Positions 18,101-29,176 of a stretch of 29,176 nt of DNA are shown one piece after another (position 1 is the stretch's first letter; every line of letters starts with the position of its first letter). The translations under genes and the position numbers were made by a program. The notes beneath the pieces are model-generated. The model saw only the letters and a program-made list of their open reading frames with translations, was not told the origin of the DNA and did no database searches. Location of the stretch: contig WELB01000053.1 of the NCBI GenBank assembly GCA_009602725.1, positions 306,185 through 335,360 of the forward strand, read 5' to 3'. The stretch comes from Spirogloea muscicola. Its lineage: Eukaryota; Streptophyta; Zygnematophyceae; Spirogloeales; Spirogloeaceae.

Positions 18101-21100
18101 CGGTCGTTGATGGCGCCCTACCTCCCGCAGAACGGCGCTAGCGGCAGCCCATACTCGGAAGGTGGGGCGCTGTATGCGCTGGGCCTCATCCACGCCAACC
18201 ACGGGGAGGGCATCAAGCAGTTCCTTCTGGAGAGCCTGCGGAACACGAGCAACGAGGTGCGCTCAGGAGAAGGATCACGCTGTCGTTGACAAGGGAGAAA
18301 GGATGTTGCTGATTTAAGATGGCACTGTGATCCAGCAATCAAAGCAGAAGTCTCGACTTGTCCATTGGCTTGCAAGTCAAAGAGTTACCTCAGCAGTACT
18401 TCAGGGATTCGTCGTTGTGTGGCAATCTCAGAATATGTCCAATGTGTTGTTGGGGATAGTGGTCTTACATCAGGTCAACAAATGGCATTGCACCCGTTAC
18501 TTAGTGTGCTGAGGTCTCACTCAGTCTCCCGAATCCTCATCTGACTGCAGGTCACACAGCACGGCGCCTGCCTGGGTCTTGGTCTCGCAGCAATGGGTAC
18601 AGCAGACGATGAGGTATACGAGGACGTCAAGCAAGTCCTGTACACGGACAGTGCGGTGGCTGGCGAGGCGGCGGGCATCGCCATGGGGCTCCTCATGGTT
18701 GGCACCGCAAGCGAACGTGCTGGAGAGATGCTGGCCTATGCCCACGACACGACGCACGAGAAGATCATCAGGTACATCGCCCTGGGTGTTGTTGGTGTTG
18801 TCTTGGCCATCATAAATTGCATATCTGCTGGAGACATCTGCCACTGCAGCTGAGGTATCACCTTAGTAAACTTCCCCTTGCATTATACAAAGGCAAGTTT
18901 TGTACGCATTTCGTATGCAGTAGACGCAAGCCCGTATCCCACATTGTAAATGAGCTGTGCGAAAGCTAAGAATTGCATACATGTGATTATTTGCATGAAT
19001 ATGCCTCAATCTTACTGCTCTCTAAGTGGCAAACATGTGGGCAGGGGACTGGCTCTGGGAATTGCTCTTGTGGTATACGGTAGGGAGGAGGAAGCGGACA
19101 CTCTGATTGAGCAGATGACACGGGACCAAGATCCGATTTTGCGATATGGCGGCATGTACGCCCTGGGTATGGCCTACCGAGGTACGGCCAATAATAGCGC
19201 CATTCGTCGGCTGTTGCACTTTGCCGTCTCGGACGTCAGTGATGATGTGCGGAGGGCCGCCGTCCTTTCGCTTGGCTTCGTCCTCTGTGCCCAGCCTGAG
19301 CAGGTACACTTGCAACTTGTGTACAAAGTCAGACGCTGACAAGTATTGCGTGCCGTATAAGGTCCAGGCACTGTGATACACTTTGCAACTCGTGTACAAT
19401 GTCAGACGCTGACAAGTATTGCGTGCCGTATAAGGTCCATGCACTGTAAAATGGCACTGCGTTGTCTCAGTCAGCTCTGTGCTTCTGTGAAACTGTTCTG
19501 AGATCAAGGTGTTGACGAGGCTCTCAAGCATCACCCTCTACTGATAGTGTCTTGCTTTTATATCCCTGTTCCACAGACACCTCGGATTGTATCACTGCTC
19601 TCTGAGTCGTACAACCCGCATGTGAGGTACGGTGCGGCCATGGCCGTTGGCATCTCCTGCGCGGGAACTGCCTTGCCAGAAGCTGTGGACCTCCTGGAGC
19701 CTCTCACCTTGGACACGACAGACTTTGTTCGACAGGGAGCCCTCATTGCCATGGCCATCATCTTGCAGCAAAGCACAGAGGCCCGCGAGCCTCGTGTTGG
19801 ACATTTCAGGTATGTTGGAAAACGCCTTCAGTGTAGCAAGCAAGCAAAGCAGTCACTTGCAATGCTCCAGCTTACATACAACATCCTCTATGTGCTTGCA
19901 GGCGTCAGCTGGAGAAGATTATTCAAGACAAGCATGAAGACACAATGAGCAAAATGGGCGCAATCCTGGCCACGGGAATCTTGGATGCCGGCGGACGAAA
20001 TGTTGTAGTCAGCCTCCGGTCGCGGACGGGCCATGACCGAATAACTGCCATTGTGGGCATGGCCGTGTTTACTCAGTTCTGGTACTGGTACCCACTCATA
20101 TACTTCATCAGCCTTGCTTTTGCCCCAACAGCTTTCATCGGCTTGAACGCGGACATGGAGGTATAATGCACATTCAACTCTATGTTTGCATCTAGAAGAA
20201 ATCTACTTGCAGAGTGCCAGTTGTTGTCAGACCCTTACATTGTCAAATATTGGATTTCATACTTAAGCAGGCCAAATTGGGAGCAACTTTTCAGGTCAGC
20301 TTTATAAGCTGGCGAATGCTGACAATGATTCGTATCTGCCAGCTTCCCAAATTTGAGTTCCTGTCGGACGTGAGGCCATCGATTTTCGGATACCCTCCAC
20401 CTGCAGCAACCCCTACATCGACGGCAGCAACCAAGATGCCAGCAGCGATTCTCTCCACGGCTGCCCGCCACAAGGCCAAGGCCAAGAAGGACGCTGAGGC
20501 CAAGGCAGCGGCCAAGAAGGAGGAGCGGGAGAGGTGGCGGGCCGCAGCCATCGCTCGGCAGAAGGCCGCTGCAGATGCTGCCAGAGCCGCCTATGCTGCT
20601 AAGCACAACATGGAGGCCAAGGACGTGACAAACGAACACCTCCTTAGCGCTGGCGCTGATAGTGCCAAGGACGCGAAGAGCGATGACATGGAGGTAGAGG
20701 GTCCTCTCACTTATCACCCAAGGCTTGAAGGCTCCTGGCAAGTAGCACCTCAACAGATAGGTGGCAGCTTCTGACACTTACATCTAGCATCAAAATAGAG
20801 GCTCATGCTCATGACAGGCCAGCCATGCTCCTCGTGGACTCTACCGCTGACCTGAAGATTGTGGCTTGAGTATTGTCGATCAGTGAGGGCAAGTGAGGTC
20901 ATAGAAGTATCTTACTGTTTGGAATCTGGGAGTACGATGTTAGAAGTCTCACATAAAGACATCACTGATTGGTTGAGCTACACACATGAGGTTTGGACTT
21001 CACGTGCAAATTGACACTCAGGTGCCGGATTGGCAGGTCGAGGCAACGGCAACGGTGCCGGCGCGGGAGGGCCCGCCGGCGCGGGAGGGCCCCCCACCTA

Positions 21101-21432
21101 AGCTCAAGAGGTCAGGCCCGGTGACAACTGCTGAGCACACCTCAGAGACGCTCTCCAATCCGGCGCGTGTGTTGCCAGCGCAGGAGCCATTCATCAAGTT
21201 CTATCCGCATGGGCGCTACTTGCCGCTCAAGAAGGTGCCGTCAGGCTTTGTGATGCTGCACGACCTCACCCCTGGCGAGCCCCAGGAGATCATCTCATCC
21301 GCGGCGCCAGCGAACGTCACTCCCCCGCCACCTGCCGCCATTGACAATGGCAGCGGCCCCTCCGCAGTCGCTCAGGAGGACATTGAGGATGCCGTTCCAC
21401 CCCCTGAGCCCTTCGAATACACTCCCAATTAG
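15142..21432 (+). CDS. RPN2: 26S proteasome regulatory subunit RPN2 (PSMD1/S1)
   Basis: Largest non-ATPase subunit of the 19S base; it scaffolds the ATPase ring and docks Rpn13. Exons: 15142-15281, 15439-15502, 15697-15802, 15946-16057, 16215-16383, 16538-16672, 16975-17507, 17756-17891, 18014-18256, 18551-18771, 19045-19303, 19577-19809, 19902-20160, 20343-20693, 21022-21432. All are GT-AG with matching phases, totalling 3372 nt (1123 residues). The ATG at 15142 has a CGGCCGCC context and opens [20 protein letters not shown], the family's N-terminus. Landmarks are [47 protein letters not shown] repeats ([49 protein letters not shown]) and [15 protein letters not shown]. The C-terminal [19 protein letters not shown] is also typical. 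It is about 120 residues longer than plant RPN2 as I remember it, mainly from a Pro/Ala/Thr/Glu-rich linker (residues ~273-389, exon 7) and a KEKE-like segment (exon 14). The exon 14/15 joint is the least certain. Confidence 0.95.
19306..19450 (+). repeat. Tandem ~72-bp duplication in RPN2 intron 11
   Basis: Units 19306-19377 and 19378-19450 share GTCAGACGCTGACAAGTATT and GCGTGCCGTATAAGGTCCA with only a few differences, indicating a recent duplication. It begins at the splice donor but leaves donor and acceptor intact. Confidence 0.85.
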
Positions 21433-22054
21433 AGTGTGGAGTTTAGTCCTCTTGGCAGCCCACCTGAAGCTCCGGGAGCACCGCATGTACTGTGTGCTCC
21501 TTGTGGCCCCTACTATTCTTTTGCAAAGAGTGCAGATGATGGCTGCCATTATTTGCAGTGGAAGTGAGGGGCTGCGTTAGAAGCGAACTTGAGCTTCAGC
21601 TGCTGTTCTGACCGGGCTGCTGAGGTGATAGGGCCGAGCAGCCAGCTGTTCTGGGCGGTCTGACAGTCATTCCTCTGAGGTGGCCCCATGCTCCCACCTT
21701 GCAACAACTCGGGTTGGCTCCACTGGATGGCAGCTTCTATGGTGGTCATTTCAGTCATAACGCACATGCGCAGCGCATGCACTGCGTGCTTGTACTGTGC
21801 AGTGACATGTGAAGCTTAGCTATGCACTTAGAAAGGTGGAGTGTCTCAGTCAAAGCAGCAGGGCCTCCATGTCTCAGTGTGAAGTCCCATTGAGAGGCCG
21901 TGCATACTGGCCACAGTACACTTCCAATGACCATGGAGGACTTCCACTTAAGCCTGATGGTACCAGGATAGCCCGAGCTGGTGAGCCAGTGTCATCCCCA
22001 CAAAAGGGCGGCGGCAGTAGAGCAGTGGCGGTGGCAACAACGACAGCGTCGGCC
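21433..22054. other. RPN2-DCAF4 intergenic region
   Basis: It holds the RPN2 3' UTR and the DCAF4 promoter; no TGTAA was seen. Palindromic ATGCGCAGCGCAT lies near 21767-21779. The DCAF4 frame stays open upstream of its ATG to at least 21809, so a longer N-terminus from an ATG at 21869 (MSQCEVP...) is possible. Confidence 0.4.
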
Positions 22055-25000
22055 ATGGCCGCTGCCGGACGACTGGAGCTTCCGGGGTTCTACTTCGACG
22101 AAGCCCGCAACCGCTACTTCCGGCTGCCCCGCGGCGGCGGCGGCGGCGGCGGCAGGAACGCCAGTGATGGCGTCGTCAGTAACAGCGGCGGCGGCGAGGT
22201 GATAGTCGTGGCGCTTACTGCCGCCGCTGTCGCCGTCGGCTGCTACGTGAGCCGAGACCCCTCAGCCCCTAAACCCAAAGCCCAATAGCTTGAACTTCGC
22301 TGTTGCGGGCAGGCGATCGGCGGCGGCCGGGAGGACGAGGGCGGCGGCGGCGTAGCGGCGTCGTCGTCCGGGCGGGGTAGCGCTGCGCCGCTGCTGCCGC
22401 TGCTGCGGCTGCTGCAAGACCGCGAAGCCAGAGGTCGTTCGGGCAATCGGTTCCGGCGAGCCGTTCTGGAGACTCAGGCTTCGAGCCCTGAGGTATATAA
22501 TCTCGGCAAACTTGAAGTCCTTCACTGCAAGGAGGCCATGGATGGTCAGCGTAACCAATAACATTTTAGCTATTACAATATTGATTGCTATGTTTCCTTA
22601 TGCTGGACTTCCTCCTCTTGCTAGTTTACAATTTGGGTTGTCAGTTTTGTAAAGGCGCCGGCACGAGAGTTGGCAGGTCTGGTGGTTCGAGCGCGGGCAG
22701 GCCGCAGCCGGCGACGTGGCGCTGGTGTGGGCTCGCATCGCCTGCCAGTCTGACGAGGGCGTCCAGCTGCTGCCCGCGCTCGTCGGCTGCGGCACCAACG
22801 GCCTCCTGCGGTCGGCTCTCCCTGGCCACACCCAGCTGCACCTTACCCCTAACCCTAATTCTCGAAGTTTGAAGTCAATCTCTCGGAAGTTAGTTTCTCG
22901 AATCCTGAGGCCGTCACTAAAAGGATTTGTGCCTAAAAGGCTGACATCCTGGAACCCATCCCCTCGGACAATTTATGAGCTCTCCAGAAGCTCTGATCTG
23001 ATCGCTTAACACCAGTTGTGAAGCAAAAGCTTGTGTACAAGCACATATATGACAGGAGAATCATGTCTATCTAGTTTTCAAGACGATGGGCCTAAATTTA
23101 GTCCCATGTTCTTGGACCTCAGAAGGCCAACATCCTTATGCGTCCGACCTTCAATGGCAGCTTGGCTGGTCGGCCAGGTACGAGGCAACGGTGTTAAGTC
23201 CTTGCACTCCTCACTGCTTGATCTCAAGTCGGTACCCTGTGCCTACTGCTGCAGGCAGTGGTTCCCATGCAACGAGGCGGGGGTGTGGGAGCAGCGGGAG
23301 GTGCTGCGGCCCAGCAAATGGCCGCCGGAGTGCAGCCAGGGTTTAGACGGCGAGCGCAGGAGGCCGAGGTCCGCCGGCGCTGCCAGTAACAAGGCTCCAC
23401 GTGACGAGAGTGGGGGCTTCGCAGCGGCAGCGAGAGCGCAGGAGCCACTCCTCAACTCTGGGTGGGACCAGTACCTGGCTGCGCGGCCGAGCTCCCTGCG
23501 CAATGCTGGTGCGCTGGGTGGCGACAGTGACGAGGGAGGCAACGAGCTGCTGTGAGTACTTTGCCTTGGTGGCGTTGGAGCAGCTGCTGAGCCCATCTGT
23601 CGGGCTGCTGTAGTAGCGCAAGTTGGCTCACAAGTGAATCTTGGCTTATGGGATTATGTCACAACATGGAGACAGGGTCCAATTCAAGTGTTGTCTTCAG
23701 GGAGTGGTATCTAGAGTCACCTGAGGCTGTGTAAGTTGCCATGATCCTGAAAGTCCAAGTTTTCATGTGAGCACGTGGTTGTGTCAATGAATTGATTCTC
23801 TTTACTGCATTCTAGATTGTCAGCCACCAATACAGGTCCTCATAAGGCATAAGCAGCACGTGCATTAATTGGACACTTAACACTTGATTGGCATTTACCC
23901 CCTAAATCATTCACCCGCCGCTTGGCGCAGAGTGACAACGCTGGGCGAGCGCGAGGAGCCGGCAGCGCTGCAACTGTTTCGGCTGGAGGTGCGGCCGCCG
24001 GGGGTGCTGCACCCCAGCCTAGAGCAGCGCAGCCTCGTGAGCCGCCGGAGTGTCGTGGCCACCTCTCGCAGCAGCATCTGGACGTGCGAGGTCCAGCCGG
24101 GTGGTACCCGGGCTGCCAGCTTGGGTACTGATCTCTGAATTATCTCTGTCAACTCCCACTATGTTAAAAAACATATACCTAATACCTGAAGCCTCATGGT
24201 ATGGAGATGTTGTTTTCTTTAGTGAGCTCTGTGGTCGAGGTTGAGGTCCCTTATGCAGTTTGCAACGATAGTGTTGCAGGAACGTCGGGTGGTGCGCAAC
24301 TGGTGGATCTGACCACCAAGGGAACCCGTGCTCTGTGCACGAGCGCGAGCGCGGTGCTGGCTCAGCAGTTCGACCTTGTCGTAAGTCCGCCCCGGGCCTC
24401 GCCTGTGCTTGTCCATGCTCGCACCAGGCTCGCACCTTGCCAGCTGCATGAAGGGCTTGTGCTGATCAAGACAAAACAAACAGTAGCCTTTATACTACCT
24501 TCGACAGCAGATTTTCCACCTCGTCGAGATTTACCACCCTGAGTAGCACGCTTTGGACAGAAGAAGCATGTTCTATGTATAGTAGCAGCAATTACCTGAC
24601 GTCTAGGAGAGTTGCGCGCACGTTGCAAGACTGGCTGTGGACTCAGTCATGTCTTACCTGACTCACGCTTGTCGCCGGGGGTGCCTAGGACGGCCTGCAC
24701 AGGGCAATATCGTACTCAACGGCTTTCGCAATGGCGTAATATCCACCATCGACTTGCGGCTGCCGCCCCCGCGCCCTCAAGCTGGGCGGCCAGTGAGCGT
24801 CAAAGTGCGGAGGTTGCAGAGAGGGTCTCGAGGAAGGGGAGGCGGTCACAAGACGGTTGTGCTGGTACGTCATAATATTACTATCTTAATGCTTGACATC
24901 ACAAGTCCGTGTTTACTCCCTGGCTAGAGTAAGGACCTGGGCATTTTCACGAACGTTATACAAAATTAGACATGGAGAGCTTGCTTACCCTGCAGCTGCA

Positions 25001-26579
25001 AGCTTGAGATTGTCCTTATTACTGCATGGTTTGAAGGACTTCTCATCCTTGCTGCAACAAAACTAAGGCAACTGTCTTTAGCTGCCCAATCACTTAGGGA
25101 GCCCAGAACTAGACGCTGCGAGTTCCTTGCCAGAAAGCCGTCACTTTCTCATATTTGCATTGAGGTGTATATATTCTTACTATGATGTCGACCAACTCTG
25201 ACAGTGACCCGTGTTTGCTCGCCTGCTGGTGTGATGTCCAACTTTGGTCGTAAGTGTGGCGCGGGACGAGGCTTTCCCCAGAGCGATCGCATGTACTGCA
25301 GTCACACGGCCATTATGAGGGCCCCATCGGCAGTTTGCAGGTACAGCTGACACAGCACCCAAACAACTCCACTCGTTCGGTCTTGCACGTTGCCATCATA
25401 CTTTGGCAGATCTACTTTAGGAAATGTGGACCACCTGTAAGTGTCTCTTGGCGTTCATGGCAGCTTGAGGGCTCTGCGGTCAGTCGACAATTACCTGGTC
25501 AGCAGCTCCATGGACGGATCTGTGAGCAGTCGTCTCTCCTTACCTCGGTCGGCAAAATCAATGCAAAGAGCTGCAAGCTCCACTTTCAAGTTGCGGTTAC
25601 GTTTTAACTAGGTTACTAGGCTATCACTTTTACTTAGCCTTCGACCTGATCAATGATAAAGTTCCGCAGGTAAATCCTTATCCTCGTATTCACATCTGAC
25701 CACACATTCCCACTGTCTCCCCAACTTTGCTCGAGCAGTTGTTGCTGTGGGACAGGAGGTGGAGCGAGCGGCCAGTCCTCAGCTATGGTGGCCACGTCAA
25801 CTCGCACTCCTTCTTGCATTTTGAGCTCGATCAAACAGAGACCCTCCTTGCTTCAGGTGAAGCGACTGGCCTTTCCTCCTGCAGGAGAGGAGTGCTTCTT
25901 GGGTTTGCTCCTCCATTGCTCCTGAACCGGTATGCTATGAGTAGTAGACCCAAAACCATGAGTAGTAAACCCATGTTCGACCTCATCCTTGCTCCTGAGA
26001 CAAACGGTGACACGTCTTGTAAGGTGGCGAGGACTCTGTGGTCCGCATCTGGAGTGCAATCTCAGGCAAGCTGCTGAGGAACGTGCGAGGCTTCCCGGCG
26101 CCAGTCTCCTCAGTCTGCTCTCCCTCCCTGCCAGGTAAAGCCCCACTAAGAGCAATATCTTACTACAAAAATGCTCAAGCCTCAACTAAATCTCCCCTAA
26201 CCCCCGAATACGGTAGACGGCGGTAGCCCTTGCGCCGCCGGTCCTTCCATCACAATTTACACTTTCTGGACCCTGCTTGGCAGACCTTCGTGTTGTTTAT
26301 GGATGCATGTCCCCAATATAGCATCTCCCGCATTCGTGATATACATCACAAATCAGTCACCTCATTAAGCCGTCGGGCCACAGGCGTCTTTAGGGGTTGT
26401 AAGCCCCTGCTGGCATTTCTTGATACGCATCATTGAGATCCTTCTTGGCAGTCGCTTCAGAGAGCTCAGAGCTTGCGGGCCTGAACGACTTTGGCAGGCC
26501 GTGGACGTTCTGGCTCGGGTCCTCGGCAGGCCTCTCTTATATGTGCGGCTCCTCTGCACCCTTGGGTTTCAAGACATAG
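22055..26579 (+). CDS. DCAF4: DCAF4/WDR21-like WD40 protein (DDB1-CUL4-associated factor)
   Basis: DCAF4-type proteins are WD40 substrate adaptors of CUL4-DDB1 E3 ubiquitin ligases. Exons: 22055-22198, 22313-22492, 22677 to 22810 or 22888, 23255-23551, 23931-24124, 24280-24380, 24703-24864, 25282-25340, 25464-25521, 25739-25856, 26024-26134, 26452-26579. All joins are in phase; about 587 residues. Family landmarks are LELPGFYFDEARNRYFRLP (the N-terminal DCAF4 signature), LLRLLQDREARG, SASAVLAQQFDLV plus NIVLNGFRNGVISTIDLRLP, SVDNYLVSSSMDGS-LLLWDRR, GGHVNSHSFLHFELDQTETL and ASGGEDSVVRIWSAISGKLL. The last exon gives GRPWTFWLGSSAGLSYMCGS. The wording is nearest, from memory, to plant homologues. 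Odd points: the end of exon 3 is unclear and falls beside CCCTAACCCTAA; poly-Gly follows the signature motif; exon 4 carries a low-complexity insert (residues ~180-275). It sits 622 bases after RPN2 on the same strand. Confidence 0.85.
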
Positions 26580-27472
26580 GCTTAGGGTCGGTCAGGGCAG
26601 AATCAGGGTCCAGGTTTTGAGGTTTAGGAAATGGTAATCGGGTAATCGTATTCTCATTCTTGACGTCCTTGACTCAGAGAGGTGGGTGTAGAGTTGCTCT
26701 CAGAGCCGGGTTGAGGACCGGTCGTCTTGTAGGCATTGTGTGACATGCACCAGATGCCCTGGCTGCAGCATGTGACTGCAGTCAGCTCTTGGACTTGGCT
26801 GTACGGCAATGCACCTTTGTAGATTGAATCTCACTGAGTCTACCATTCCTTTGATAGTGCCTTGACTGGGATGCATGACAGCATCTTGGTCCTTGCCGCA
26901 AGTGATAAATTCTGGCACAATGACATATTTCTCAATGAGTATGCCAACGGTAATTTTGACTGTGATGTAAGCCCTTCTATCGCATTGCGTAACTTGGCAG
27001 ATTACGTGAAGCTACTGCTCTGGCATTCTTGTTGTTATGCCAGTGTGCAGGTCGTTCGCTGCAAGCAAGCACAGGTCAACCGTGCAAGTTGCATGGAGAA
27101 AGTCGCTTGGCCAGTAAATATCATGCAGGTTGGCAGGTCGCACACTACAGAGCAAGTCTATGGCAAATTACGCGGTATTGTGTTGAGGTACAGACAATTG
27201 AGAATAAGAGGAAATGGCAGCAGTTAATGACCCTGGCCTTTCCAGACTACACCTGCACCCCCACACATCTGCAGAAGAGTGTACTCAAGTGCACCTCAGA
27301 TGAACATTACAGTACAAGAAAACTGTTAAACAGTATACAATATGCACAATGATATGTACAATCCAGTGGCAAAACTGTGAGGCAAGCCAACAGGCAGCCA
27401 GTGTTTTTGCATGGATGAGGTGGTCAATGCTGGGTCAGTATGAGCTGCCAGATAAGGGCTTGAGCCTTAGGC
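26580..27472. other. Convergent intergenic region
   Basis: Between the DCAF4 stop (plus) and the monooxygenase stop (minus); it holds both 3' UTRs. A plus TGTAA at 26966-26970 may serve DCAF4. The open frame at 26862-27227 has no recognisable domain and is probably chance. Confidence 0.45.
27307..27311 (-). terminator. Possible TGTAA polyadenylation signal for the monooxygenase
   Basis: TGTAA on the minus strand, about 160 bases past the stop codon at 27473. Confidence 0.3.

Positions 27473-29176
<1,704 letters not shown>

Noticed and set aside
23124-23178. Possible extra DCAF4 exon ending at GGCCAG/GTACGA
   Set aside because: At 55 bases it would shift the phase between exons 3 and 4, and the encoded residues do not resemble the family.

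Overview
The window looks like nuclear DNA of a green plant lineage, most likely a chlorophyte alga. Genes are GC-rich with short phase-consistent GT-AG introns. The kinase and the WD40 protein are closest, from memory, to plant forms. Plant-type CCCTAAA/AAACCCTAA motifs precede one gene, and TGTAA (the chlorophyte polyadenylation signal) lies just past two minus-strand stop codons. No species can be named. There is a 365-base assembly gap (11617-11981), and the window ends in 123 Ts.

Five cellular genes can be reconstructed. (1) 2-2282, plus: 3' part of a coiled-coil protein with an N-terminal CxxC-x11-HxC motif. (2) 10039-11616, minus: a PEPRK/PPCK-like Ser/Thr kinase whose first exon runs into the gap. 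(3) 15142-21432, plus: the proteasome base subunit RPN2/PSMD1, 15 exons and about 1123 residues, with every exon phase matching. (4) 22055-26579, plus: a DCAF4/WDR21-like WD40 protein (CUL4-DDB1 adaptor family), 12 exons. (5) 27473-29053, minus: 3' part of a class A FAD-dependent monooxygenase, including one GC-AG intron. Genes 3 and 4 are adjacent on the same strand and both belong to the ubiquitin-proteasome pathway.

The space between them holds decayed mobile DNA. A broken Ty1/copia element (2849-5394, minus) is split by an opposite-strand non-LTR retrotransposon tail. Three more LINE 3' ends are present, one inside a monooxygenase intron. At 13920-14837 (minus) a retroelement-like reading frame carries a cytosine-methyltransferase motif I/II block. 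Block 5570-6140 is crowded with palindromes, including a perfect 21-bp hairpin.

The most distinctive feature is a short interspersed repeat, called R1 here. It is about 80 bp, has at least 12 copies on both strands, and has a conserved central inverted repeat. One copy ends six bases before the splice acceptor of gene 1 intron 1, and four copies lie head-to-tail at 12235-12910. I know of no named family that matches it.
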